From CBDDEC01 sp965226785 (GTDB lineage: Bacteria; Chloroflexota; Dehalococcoidia; UBA2979): a stretch of DNA of 64,000 bases. The translations under genes were made by a program, and so were the position numbers. The stretch spans positions 496,001 to 560,000 of the forward strand of contig CBDDEC010000002.1 of the NCBI GenBank assembly GCA_965226785.1, in the 5' to 3' direction. Below, one piece after another: positions 55,725-63,741 of the stretch (its first letter is position 1; each line of letters opens with the position of its first letter). The notes under the pieces are model-generated. The model saw nothing but the letters and a program-made list of their open reading frames with translations. It did not search any database and was not told the origin of the DNA.

Positions 55725-56644
55725 GCGATTCCACCCCACGCCCCGAGGCCGCACCGGCCACGCGAGGCGAGCTGACACCGGAGTCCGGGGCGTTCGCAGT
55801 GCTCCTGGCCGCGCTGTGGGGCGGCAATCCGGTCGCGATCAAGACGGGGCTCGACGACGCCCCACCGCTGCGCCTCGGTTGGATGCGGATCGCGATCGGC
55901 GGCGTCGTGGTGCTGGCCTGGGCGCTGGCGACCCGGCAATCGCTGCGCGTGCTGCGTTCGGAGTGGCTGCCGTTGGCCGGCCTCGGTGTGCTGTTCTCGA
56001 CGCAGCTCGCGTTTATGAACATCGGCCAGGACCGGACGACGGTCGGGCACGCCGCAGTCATCACCGCGACCTTTCCGCTCTGGACTGGCGTCTTCGCTCA
56101 TTTCATCGTCCCCGGCGACCGCTATGCGCCGCTGCGCGTCGCCGGCACGGTGCTCGCCTACATGGGCGTCGTCGTCGTGCTCTCGGGCGGCCTCGACGGC
56201 GGCAATGTCGAGGGCGTCACGGTCGGCGGCGATTTGCTGACGCTCGTTTCGGCGATGCTGCTCGGGGCACGGCAGGTTTACCTCTCGCAGACCTCGCAGG
56301 GCATCGCCATCCACAAGCTGCTGCTGGCACAGACCGTCGTTGGTGTCGCGAGCTTCCTGATCGCCGGCGCGCTGCTCGAGGACGAGGCCTCCCGCATGAC
56401 TTCGCGCCTGGCGGTCGCGCTCTTCTATCAGGGCGCCGTGATCGCCGGCTTCGGCTTCCTCGGCAACGCCTGGCTGCTGCAGCGCTTCTTGCCCTCGAGG
56501 GTGGCCGCTGTGCAACTGACGACGCCGGTCTGGGGCGTCATCCTCGGCGCGCTGATCCTCGACGAAACGATCGGCCTCGAACTGGTGCTCGGCGGCGTGC
56601 TCGTCATCCTCGGATCGGTGCTCTCGCAGCAGCGGGGGCGCTGA
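55721..56644 (+). CDS. EamA/DMT family transporter
   Basis: A 307-residue ten-helix permease made of two EamA repeats. Repeat signatures are AALWGGNPVAIKTGL and, in the second half, TPVWGVILGALILDETI, with a GGVLVILGSVLS end. The family exports small organic molecules such as amino acids or purines. GTG 55721 overlaps the upstream stop (GTGA) and the end overlaps a small downstream frame (TGATGA). Confidence 0.88.
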   Translation: MSDSTPRPEAAPATRGELTPESGAFAVLLAALWGGNPVAIKTGLDDAPPLRLGWMRIAIGGVVVLAWALATRQSLRVLRSEWLPLAGLGVLFSTQLAFMNIGQDRTTVGHAAVITATFPLWTGVFAHFIVPGDRYAPLRVAGTVLAYMGVVVVLSGGLDGGNVEGVTVGGDLLTLVSAMLLGARQVYLSQTSQGIAIHKLLLAQTVVGVASFLIAGALLEDEASRMTSRLAVALFYQGAVIAGFGFLGNAWLLQRFLPSRVAAVQLTTPVWGVILGALILDETIGLELVLGGVLVILGSVLSQQRGR

Positions 56645-56851
56645 TGAGCGCCTCGTCGTCCTCGCTTACCGCCGTTCGCAAGGCCGACCCCGAGCGACTC
56701 GCGCGCGAACGATCAGTTCCTCGACGCACCAACGGACCGCCGGCCGCACGTCGCACAGGCCGGCCGCCTCGACTACTCGATTTTGCTTGCGGCGCGATGG
56801 CTGCATCGGCGGCTCACCGGGAGCAACGTCGAAGACACCGACGATGCCTAG
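56644..56851 (+). pseudogene. Small coupled gene, apparently frameshifted
   Basis: The ATG overlaps the EamA stop (TGATGA) and reads SASSSSLTAVRKADPERLAR. Near 56710 the frame must slip to continue with DQFLDAPTDRRPHVAQAG, RLDYSILLAARWLHRRLTGS and stop at 56851. A joined product would have about 68 residues, soluble and basic. No family is known. The open frame by itself runs further into low-quality antisense sequence. Confidence 0.35.
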
Positions 56852-57261
56852 GCGTCCGTCTCGGGCGTCGCCTGGTATACGAGTGCGTCGCCCTCGAGGA
56901 CGGTCTCGCCGTGCTGGTTCGTCACGACGAACGCCATCTCAGCGAACGACCGCCGAGGGCGCACAGAGGTCACCTCGCCCCGCGCCTCGATCGTGTCGCC
57001 GATGTACACCGGCCGCGGGAACGACCAGCGCTGACGGACGAAGACGGAGCCGGCCCCCGGCAGGTCCATCGCCACGAGCGCGTGCAATAGCCCCGTCGCG
57101 ATCCCGCCCTGCGCCAACAGTCCGTCGTAACGAGTGCCCTTGACGAACGCCTCATCGAAGTGCAGCGGATTGCGGTCGCCGGTCAGCCGCGCATACGCCT
57201 CGACGGCCTCGCCCGTCACCTCGAGGCTTCGCGTGGCCACATCGCCGACCTGACACTCCAT
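56848..57261 (-). CDS. MaoC-like hot-dog dehydratase
   Basis: A 137-residue protein. The active-site signature is YARLTGDRNPLHFDEAFV (Asp and His) and the fold is continued by QRWSFPRPVYIGDTI and EARGEV. It likely hydrates or binds acyl-CoA thioesters. It differs from the gene at 50106, which has FDPQAFH. It is next to an unknown gene. Confidence 0.9.
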   Translation of the reverse strand: MECQVGDVATRSLEVTGEAVEAYARLTGDRNPLHFDEAFVKGTRYDGLLAQGGIATGLLHALVAMDLPGAGSVFVRQRWSFPRPVYIGDTIEARGEVTSVRPRRSFAEMAFVVTNQHGETVLEGDALVYQATPETDA

Positions 57262-57280
57262 GGCGAGCGAGGATACGCCG

Positions 57281-58330
57281 TCAGCGTCCGCGGCGGCGGC
57301 GCAGCCGCCACCACCACATACGCCAGCGCGGCTGCGGTCCCGGCGGGGACCCCATCCGCCGCAACACGCTCTCCCGACCGCCGGCGTCGAGCGGCGGTGC
57401 GGAACCTCCTGCCTGCAGCAGCACCATCGAGGGATCGTCCGGATCGATGTCGCTCCGGTCGAACAGCGGGCCCGGCAGCAGTGCCAGCGCGCGCGTGGGA
57501 TCCTCGGCGTCGGCCAGCGGTATCGGATCGAGTGCCGGTCGGAGGAGGCTCCGGCGTAGCCAGAGCGTGCCCTCCGAGTCCCACGACCAAAGCATCGAGG
57601 CGCCGTCGGCGCTGTTCGTGCGGACGAACGGAGTCGTGAGCAGGCCGAGGAACGTCAGGTGCACACCGTCCCACTCGCGGCCCACGGCCTCCCAGTGCGG
57701 AGCCAGGTCGCCTTCGCCCGCCGGCGAGTCGCGACTGGTGAGCATCGGCGAGGGGTAGTCGACACAGAGGCGATGCCAGTCCGCCGGTGAGCCGACTTCG
57801 AGCACCCGCGCGCCCTCGATCGGCTCGATCGGCGCGCGCCAGAGCCGATCGGGCATCCAGTCGCCGCCGCTCCCCGCCCCGCGCGCTACGAAGTCGAGGT
57901 TGGCGAGACCATCGAGCATCCTGGACGTCATCTGGCAGTCGAGCGGTCGCTGGGCGTGAGTCTCCCAACGGATCTCTTTCGCGTCCCGTTGGTCGTCCAG
58001 CTCGATCGGTGCGTTCGGGTGGTCGCCGTAGCCCATCCAGAGTTGTGTGCCCTCGTACGGAGCGGACCACCAGACCGCGTCGGGGTGCGAGAGCAGCTCG
58101 CGTGCGAGGTCGCGCAATCTGGCGCCAAGCCGGTGCGAACGCTCAAGCATCTTCGCGTGGTTAGACGCGTGCGGGTTGGCATACGAGACCGCCTGGGCGG
58201 CGAGTGCGAACGATGCACGCGGGGTCACCGCCTGCGCGACGGTGAGGTTGGTATCGACGAGCGAAAGGAAGGCGGCGCCGACGGGGCAATTCACCATATC
58301 CTCGACGGCGCGGTCGAGATAAATCGTCAC
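57281..58330 (-). CDS. Hypothetical protein, 349 residues
   Basis: An unrecognised soluble protein. Its N-terminal half is helical (VNCPVGAAFLSLVDTNLTVA; HASNHAKMLERSHRLGARLR) and it has Trp-rich elements such as PDAVWWSAPYEGTQLWMGYG. GTG 58330 follows GAGG at the right distance. The C-terminus is Arg/Pro-rich (RWRMWWWRLRRRRGR), which may bind nucleic acid or membrane. The 3' end lies just before the second MaoC-like gene. No family could be named. Confidence 0.6.
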   Translation of the reverse strand: MTIYLDRAVEDMVNCPVGAAFLSLVDTNLTVAQAVTPRASFALAAQAVSYANPHASNHAKMLERSHRLGARLRDLARELLSHPDAVWWSAPYEGTQLWMGYGDHPNAPIELDDQRDAKEIRWETHAQRPLDCQMTSRMLDGLANLDFVARGAGSGGDWMPDRLWRAPIEPIEGARVLEVGSPADWHRLCVDYPSPMLTSRDSPAGEGDLAPHWEAVGREWDGVHLTFLGLLTTPFVRTNSADGASMLWSWDSEGTLWLRRSLLRPALDPIPLADAEDPTRALALLPGPLFDRSDIDPDDPSMVLLQAGGSAPPLDAGGRESVLRRMGSPPGPQPRWRMWWWRLRRRRGR

Positions 58331-58485
58331 AATCGGACCTCGTTCAGACCCCGCCAATCGTACGCGCGTGCCGGGCCCCGCACTCTTCGCCTTAGGGCAG
58401 GGCGAGCCTAGGCTGGTTCGGCTCGATCGAGGGCATCGAACCGCAACATCGCGCGGCGAGCGGCTGCGCCAGAGGAGCTCGGACC

Positions 58486-59394
58486 ATGGCGATTTCATTC
58501 GAGGGGCGCGTCGCGCTCGTGACCGGCGCGGGTGGCGGCCTCGGACGCGCGTACGCGCTCGATCTGGCGAAGCGCGGGGCGAAGGTCGTCGTGAACGACC
58601 TCGGCGGTGACCCGGCGGGGCACGGCGAGGATGCGGCCCCCGCCCGCAAGGTGGTCGACGAGATCGAGGCGGCCGGCGGCGAGGGTGCCGCCAACTACGG
58701 CTCGGTCTCCGACTACGACGATGCCGAGGAGATGGTGCGCACCGCGATCGACAAGTGGGGCCGACTCGACATCGTGATCTGCAACGCCGGCATCCTGCGC
58801 GATAAGGCGATGCACAACATGGCGGAGGAGGATTGAGACTCGATCTTCGCGGTGCACACGAAGGGCACGTTCAACCCGCTGCGGCACGCCTGGCCGGTCT
58901 TCCGCCAGCAGTCGTACGGGCGCGTCGTGCTGACCGCATCGTCCTCGGGCATCTGGGGGCAATTCGGGCAGGCCAACTACGGCGCGGCGAAGACGGCGAA
59001 CCTGGGGCTGATGAACGTCCTCAAGCAGGAGGGCGCGAAGTACAACGTCATGGTCGACACCCTGGCTCCCGTCGCCGGCACGCGCCTGACGGCGTCGGTG
59101 ATGCCGCAGGAGATGGTCGACCGCCTCGTCCCCGAACACGTCGTACCGGCCGTGATGTACATGGCCTCCGAGGACAACACGGACAGCGGCCTGGTCATCG
59201 AGGCCGGCGCCGGCAACTTCAATCGCGCCGTGATGGTGAAGGGCCCGGGCCTGCAGCCCGGCATGGACGACCTGAAGGACGCCGAGTGGGTCGCCGAGCA
59301 CTGGGCCGAGATCACGAGCCTCGACGGGGCCGAGCCACAGTGGGCGACCGGCATGTCCATCGCGCAGTTCGAGGAGCAGCGGGCCCAGCAGTAG
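58486..59394 (+). pseudogene. SDR related to MFE-2/17-beta-HSD type 4, with an in-frame TGA
   Basis: The 303-codon frame encodes an SDR: TGAGGGLGRAYALDLAKRGA, VVVNDLGG, CNAGILRDKAM, the Ser of ASSSGIW and Tyr-Lys in YGAAKTAN. Codon 117 (58834-58836) is TGA where family members have Trp (MAEEDWD). All else is intact and in frame, so this is a single nonsense point mutation, a sequencing error, or possibly read-through. The enzyme would oxidise 3-hydroxyacyl-CoA. The hydrophobic and catalytic part lies after the stop, so a truncated product would be inactive. Confidence 0.82.
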
Positions 59395-59592
59395 TCGGCC
59401 ACCGTCCGCATACAGAGGCGTTTCGGACTGTTCCCGTTCCCTGACGGACCTGCGTGCTGCCCGGCTCACGAGCTCGGTGGCACGCTCTCATCACGTCCAC
59501 TACCGATCTACTACGCCCGCCCCCGGGCGGTTGCTCTAACGTGCCACTCTCCGCTCCGTCTCGCTTGCGACCAGACATGATCGATCCCCCCT

Positions 59593-59626
59593 CGGCCAGG
59601 AGGTGACTGCCCTCACCTCCTGGCCG
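59593..59626. terminator. Strong 14-bp stem-loop between convergent genes
   Basis: CGGCCAGGAGGTGA (59593-59606) and TCACCTCCTGGCCG (59613-59626) are perfect complements around CTGCCC. The stem sits between the SDR stop (59394) and the VOC-like stop (59665) and could act in both directions. No U-tract follows either side. Confidence 0.55.
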
Positions 59627-59664
59627 GGGTGTGCTCGGATCGCAATGGGGAACGCTTTGTGTTC

Positions 59665-60282
59665 TCAGCTCAACTCCACGCGCCCGTTCGGTCCCTGGAC
59701 CGTGGCGACAAGCCGCGGGCTGTCGCTGCGCGTGACGTCGAGGTCGCTCGCCACGTCGAGGGCGTCGAGGTGGGCGCGGATCGCCTCGGGGTCGGGATGC
59801 TCGGCGCGGAGGGCGACGAAGGTGAGGCCTGCGGGTGAGGTCTCCGCGGGATGCTCCGTGTCGCCCCAGTCGATCAGGAATGGCACGAGCCCGTCGCCCG
59901 GCCGGTCGCCGCGACTGAGACGCCAGTGCAACGTGACGCCGTCGAGGCGGTCGCGGCTCATGTCCATGACGACGCCGATCTCCGTGCCGGCGGCGCGTGC
60001 CGCCTCGACGCGGGCGTCCAGGTCCGGAGCCTTCGCGGCCCAGGTGGTGAGCGCGGGGCCGTCTCCGCTGGGGCCAAAGGGTGAGACCGTGGCCGGTTCG
60101 TCCTGCTCGAGGTCGGGACCGATCACCTCGAGGTAACGACCCTCGCCGAACGAGACGAGCGCGTTGCGTGTACCGCGGCCGGGGTGGCGACCGCCCTCCG
60201 CAGCGCGGACGCCGAGACGTTCCGCCAGTTCCTCGATCGAAGCCTCGAGGTCGGGGGTCCAGTAGACAAGGTGGTCGATCAT
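59665..60282 (-). CDS. VOC/glyoxalase-like domain protein
   Basis: A 205-residue protein of the Glyoxalase-like (PF13468) type, with two betaalphabetabetabeta units. The start MIDHLVYWTPDLEASIEELA gives the first metal-site His; the later LHWRL and the final VATVQGPNGRVELS follow family pattern. It may bind a metal and act on a small hydrophobic molecule; function is unknown. ATG 60282 is the family-type start. Confidence 0.83.
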   Translation of the reverse strand: MIDHLVYWTPDLEASIEELAERLGVRAAEGGRHPGRGTRNALVSFGEGRYLEVIGPDLEQDEPATVSPFGPSGDGPALTTWAAKAPDLDARVEAARAAGTEIGVVMDMSRDRLDGVTLHWRLSRGDRPGDGLVPFLIDWGDTEHPAETSPAGLTFVALRAEHPDPEAIRAHLDALDVASDLDVTRSDSPRLVATVQGPNGRVELS

Positions 60283-60386
60283 CGCGGTGCTCCATCGCTG
60301 CGGGCGTCTTGGCGGGTTGCGTGGCGGGTTGCGTGGATCGGCATGCTCCTCCACGCTTCGGGCTCCGGGCAAGCGAGGGGGCGCGG

Positions 60387-60755
60387 ATGCCGATCGTCGT
60401 GGCCGTCGCCATTGGTGGTGCGCTGGGTGCGGCTGCGCGCTATGGCATCTCCTCGGGCGTCACGAACGCCACGAATCTCGGCGGCTCCGGCACCTTCGTC
60501 GTGAACATCGCCGGCGCCTTCCTGCTCGGCCTGCTGCTCGGTGCGACCGAGGAGCGCCTGGCCTGGTCGCAGGCCGTACGCTCCGGCCTGGCGATCGGGG
60601 TCCTCGGGGGCTTCACCACGTTCTCGACGTATATGTGGGACACGGTCGAGCACGCCGAGGGTGGCAACTGGTTGACCGCGGTCGTCCTGCTGGCGGCCAC
60701 GGTCGCAGTCGGTCTGGTCGCGATGATCGGTGGGCTGGCCCTTGGGCGCAGCTAG
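60387..60755 (+). CDS. crcB: Fluoride ion channel CrcB/FluC
   Basis: A 122-residue four-helix protein. Diagnostic segments are VGGALGAAARYGISS (Arg), FVVNIAGAFLLGLLLG (Asn near the pore) and GGFTTFSTYMWD (the TTFST polar track). It works as a dual-topology dimer that exports fluoride. ATG 60387 follows a purine-rich stretch (GCGAGGGGGCG). No fluoride riboswitch pattern was found upstream. Confidence 0.9.
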   Translation: MPIVVAVAIGGALGAAARYGISSGVTNATNLGGSGTFVVNIAGAFLLGLLLGATEERLAWSQAVRSGLAIGVLGGFTTFSTYMWDTVEHAEGGNWLTAVVLLAATVAVGLVAMIGGLALGRS

Positions 60756-61912
60756 AGCAGCGAGGCCACCTCGCGCGCGATCGCCAGGCTCGAGGTGAGC
60801 CCCGGCGACTCGATGCCGCCGAGGTGCACGTAGCCTCGATCGGGCCAGACGAGGAAGTCCGGCGGCGTGTCGCCGTCGGTGTCGAGCTTCGGGCGATAGC
60901 CCACCTGCCCCGGCGCAAGATCCTCGGCGCGCAGACCGGGCAGCAGACGTTGGCCGGCCTCGAGGAACGTCGCGCGGTCGCTGTCGTCGTTGCTGTAATC
61001 GAGCTCCGCCCCAGCATCGAGCCAGACCGTGTCCGGTCCGAGGTGCGCCACCCCATCGATGTCGACGCTCAGGTGCAGGCCGAGGCCACCCGCCTTCGCC
61101 TGGTGGCCGAGCACGCTCTTCTCGTGACGTGGCATCGGGTAAACGGGCCGCGACACCGCTCGTGAAACCGCGGGCCCGACGAGGTCGAAGTAGCGGCCGC
61201 GATTGACCCGCTGGCGCAGCCGGGGCACGCCCTCGGCACCATCGAGCGGGTAGCCGAGCGCGGCAGCCACGGTCGGTGCGCCGTGGCCTGCGGCGTTGAC
61301 CAACGCCGCGCAGCGCAGCTCGCTGGCGACGCCATCGGCATCGGTCAGCTCAAGGCGGAACCCGCCCTCCTCGCGCGAGCCGCCGGTCACGCGATGCTGG
61401 TAGACGACCATCGCGCCCTCGGCCAGCGCCGACGCGGCGAGCGATCGCGCGTAGCCATACTGATCGAGCACGCCCGAGGTCTGCGAGTACAGCGCAGCGA
61501 CGGCGGGCACGAGCGGCTCGAGCGCCCTCGCCTGCTCGGCGGTGAGGCGCTCGACTCCCGCAACCCCGTTGGCCTCGGCGCGTGCGGCCAGACGCTCGAG
61601 GGCCGGCAGCTCATCCTCGGTCATGGCGACCATCAGCTTGCCGGTGCGATGGGCCGGGACGCCGTGCCCGTCGCACCACTCGTACAGCAGCGGTTTGCCT
61701 TCGACGCAGAAACGGTGCTTGGCCGAGCCAGTCTCGTAGAAATGGCCGGCGTGGATGATGCCAGTGTTATGTGAAGTCGTTTCGAGTCCGAAGCTCTCGT
61801 TCGCCTCGACCACGACTACCGACCGCACCGGCGCGAGGCGGGCTGCGATGGCGAGGCCAACGGCCCCGGCGCCGACGATCACGAGGTCCGCGTCGAGTTC
61901 CTGCGATACCAC
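60752..61912 (-). CDS. FAD-dependent oxidoreductase, L-2-hydroxyglutarate dehydrogenase-like
   Basis: A DAO-family flavoprotein of about 386 residues. The FAD site is DLVIVGAGAVGLAIAARLA, followed by SHNTGIIHAGHFY, matching the NSGVIHAG motif of L2HGDH/LhgO. The C-terminal GIESPGLTSSLAIAREV is the family tail. It probably oxidises L-2-hydroxyglutarate or a similar 2-hydroxy acid and passes electrons to quinone. GTG 61912 is behind GGGGAGGG; ATG 61963 is an alternative. The end overlaps crcB. Confidence 0.88.
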   Translation of the reverse strand: MVSQELDADLVIVGAGAVGLAIAARLAPVRSVVVVEANESFGLETTSHNTGIIHAGHFYETGSAKHRFCVEGKPLLYEWCDGHGVPAHRTGKLMVAMTEDELPALERLAARAEANGVAGVERLTAEQARALEPLVPAVAALYSQTSGVLDQYGYARSLAASALAEGAMVVYQHRVTGGSREEGGFRLELTDADGVASELRCAALVNAAGHGAPTVAAALGYPLDGAEGVPRLRQRVNRGRYFDLVGPAVSRAVSRPVYPMPRHEKSVLGHQAKAGGLGLHLSVDIDGVAHLGPDTVWLDAGAELDYSNDDSDRATFLEAGQRLLPGLRAEDLAPGQVGYRPKLDTDGDTPPDFLVWPDRGYVHLGGIESPGLTSSLAIAREVASLL

Positions 61913-62027
61913 ACGCACCCTCCCCTGCCCGTCGAGGGTGCCAGTGCCGTCGCTCAGCGTCATCCACTCGCCGCCCCTGCTTGCGGGTCGTACGATCGGC
62001 GCACCGCCCACTAGACGGGAACCGCCT

Positions 62028-63361
62028 GTGTCGATCCGCCGCGCCCTGCCTGCGCTACTGCTGCTCGTTGCGCTTTCACTCGTCGCCTGCAACGGCGACG
62101 ACGATCCGTCGCCGACGCCCGAGATCACCCCGAGCGCGAGTCCCGAGGCGACTACGACCGCGACTCCAACACCGACCTCGACCGCCTCGCCGACGAGCGA
62201 ACCCACCGCCACTCCGACCGCGAGCACGACCGCCATCCCCTCGCCGCCTGCGAGCCCCCAGCCGACGGGCACGGCCGAGACGCCCGATACGTTCGGGCCG
62301 ATCGGCGGCGAACCGATCCTCGGTGGCCGTGTCTTCGACCGACCGATCGAGGCGATCACAACCGCCGTTCCGGGAGAGACCTGGGTCGCCGACCAGCGCG
62401 GCGACATCCGCGCCTACTCAGCGAACGGCGACGAGCAGGCTGTGGTCCTGGACATTCGCGACGAGGTCAGTCGTTCCGGCAACGAGGAGGGGCTGCTCTC
62501 GATCGCGCTCGATCCGGAGTTCGCCGTCAACGGCCACCTCTGGGTCTACTACTCGGTCGCCCCCGGCGTCCGTCGCACTCGCCTCGCACGGTTCGAGGTG
62601 TCGGACGGGGTGGCCGATCGCGGCAGCGAGCTCGTGGTGCTGGAGGTGGCGCAGCCGTTCGGCAATCACAATGGCGGCGCAATCCGCTTCGGACCGGACG
62701 GCATGCTCTACCTCGGATTCGGCGACGGCGGTTCGGGCGGCGACCCGTTGGGCAACGGGCAGAACCCTGAAACGCTGCTGGGCAGCCTGATACGCATCGA
62801 TGTCAGCAGCGCGACTGCGGGCGAGCCCTACGCCGTCCCGCCGGACAACCCCTTCGTCGGCGACGCGAATGCGCGCGACGAGATCTGGGCGTACGGGCTC
62901 CGCAACCCATGGCGCATGGCGTTCGATGAGACCTCGGGCGCGCTCTGGCTCGCGGACGTCGGGCAGTCCTCCGCCGAGGAGATCAACGTCATCGAGCGCG
63001 GCGGCAACTACGGGTGGAACCGCTTCGAGGGCTTCCGCTGCTTCGACTCGGACGCTGGCTGCGATGCCGAGGCGTCGAGGAGCCGGTGTTCAACTACCCA
63101 CACCCAGCGTTCGGCACGGGGAACTGCTCCGTCACCGGCGGCGTCGTCTATCGCGCCAATCGAGTGGCCGAGATCGCGAACTCGTACATCTTCGCCGACT
63201 TCTGCACGGGCGACATCTGGGCGATCGAGGCCGACAGACCGAACGATGCCGACGTCATCGCCGAGGGCTTCGGCAACATCGCCTCGTTCGCACTCGACGC
63301 GGACGGCGAGGTGCTGCTGCTGCGCTTCGGCGATCCGATCCTGCGTATCGTGTCGCCATGA
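62028..63361 (+). pseudogene. PQQ-type sugar (glucose/sorbosone) dehydrogenase lipoprotein, one frameshift
   Basis: GTG 62028 starts a lipoprotein signal with lipobox LVAC (Cys21). A long P/T/S-rich linker (about 25-85) follows, then a beta-propeller typical of soluble PQQ glucose dehydrogenases: NEEGLLSIALDPEFAVNGHL, FGNHNGGAIRFGPDGMLY, DEIWAYGLRNPWRMAFD and EEINVIERGGNYGWN. Near 63072 one G is missing; the other frame continues with GVEEPVFNYPHPAFGTGN and ends properly at 63361. Repair of one base would restore a 444-residue protein. It overlaps the next ATG (ATGA). Confidence 0.82.
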
Positions 63362-63534
63362 TCTGGGTCATCGCCGCGGCGTTCGTCGCCTACGTCCTGC
63401 TCACCGTCGTCCAGGCGCGACGCGCAACGAGGGCGACCGAGCCCGTCGTACGGCTGCGCGAAGCGCGGCGGCTGCTCTGGGCGGTCAGCGCCGGTGTACC
63501 AATCCTCGTGGTGCTGATCCTGGTCGCGTTCTAG
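63358..63534 (+). CDS. Small two-helix membrane protein
   Basis: A 58-residue protein with helices WVIAAAFVAYVLLTVV and LLWAVSAGVPILVVLILVAF separated by a basic stretch. The ATG overlaps the preceding stop (ATGA), so it is co-translated with the PQQ-type lipoprotein. Function unknown. A terminator-like hairpin follows at 63540. Confidence 0.65.
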   Translation: MIWVIAAAFVAYVLLTVVQARRATRATEPVVRLREARRLLWAVSAGVPILVVLILVAF

Positions 63535-63539
63535 CCGAA

Positions 63540-63566
63540 GCGCGTCGCGTCCTTGACGCGTCGCGC
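63540..63566. terminator. GC-rich hairpin after the small membrane gene
   Basis: GCGCGTCGCGTC (63540-63551) pairs with GACGCGTCGCGC (63555-63566) apart from one T-T mismatch, with a 3-base loop. It follows the stop at 63534. It lacks a U-tract and overlaps the leuS -35 box, so it may also affect initiation. Confidence 0.45.
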
Positions 63567-63582
63567 CGGTCGCCGGGATACT
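63553..63582 (+). promoter_or_regulatory. leuS: Sigma-70-like promoter of the leuS leader
   Basis: TTGACG (63553-63558) and GATACT (63577-63582) are spaced by 18 bp. Matches are 5/6 and 4/6 to consensus. The predicted transcription start (about 63588-63590) is two to four bases before the leader ATG at 63592, so the leader is nearly leaderless. Confidence 0.6.
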
Positions 63583-63591
63583 GAATGCACT

Positions 63592-63639
63592 ATGAGCGCG
63601 GCACACACATCCTCAGCCCGCCACCTCCTCCTTACGTAG
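63592..63639 (+). CDS. Putative leuS leader peptide (MSAAHTSSARHLLLT)
   Basis: A 15-residue peptide with three consecutive Leu codons (CTC CTC CTT at 63625-63633), one residue from the stop TAG. It lies 102 bp before leucyl-tRNA synthetase. Ribosome pausing at the Leu codons when charged tRNA-Leu is scarce could control folding of the following hairpin (63639-63664), as in classical amino-acid attenuators. There is no upstream ribosome site, fitting leaderless translation. Confidence 0.6.
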   Translation: MSAAHTSSARHLLLT

Positions 63640-63664
63640 GCGACATCGCGCCTGCGATGTCGCC
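63639..63664 (+). promoter_or_regulatory. Leader hairpin between Leu-codon peptide and leuS
   Basis: GGCGACATCGC (63639-63649) pairs perfectly with GCGATGTCGCC (63654-63664), with a 4-base loop. The 5' arm begins within the leader peptide stop codon, so a terminating ribosome would occlude it. No U-tract follows, so action by Rho or on translation is more likely than intrinsic termination. Confidence 0.55.
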
Positions 63665-63741
63665 GTGAGCACCGATCGAGCCGCGCATCGTGACCGGCGA
63701 GGCGCGTCGTATGTGAACACTGCACGTAAGCGAGCGACCAG

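Noticed and set aside
58834..58836. TGA read as tryptophan genome-wide
   Set aside because: Many genes here clearly end in TGA (for example ctaG, ccmF, coxM-like partners, leuS neighbours), and TGG is used for Trp throughout, so reassignment is not supported.
60283..60386. Fluoride riboswitch upstream of crcB
   Set aside because: The conserved crcB-motif sequence is absent. Only a tandem GGCGGGTTGCGT pair and a weak GCGTGGA/TCCACGC stem are seen.
63535..63741. T-box riboswitch before leuS
   Set aside because: No T-box consensus or specifier-loop structure is seen, and the leader is too short.
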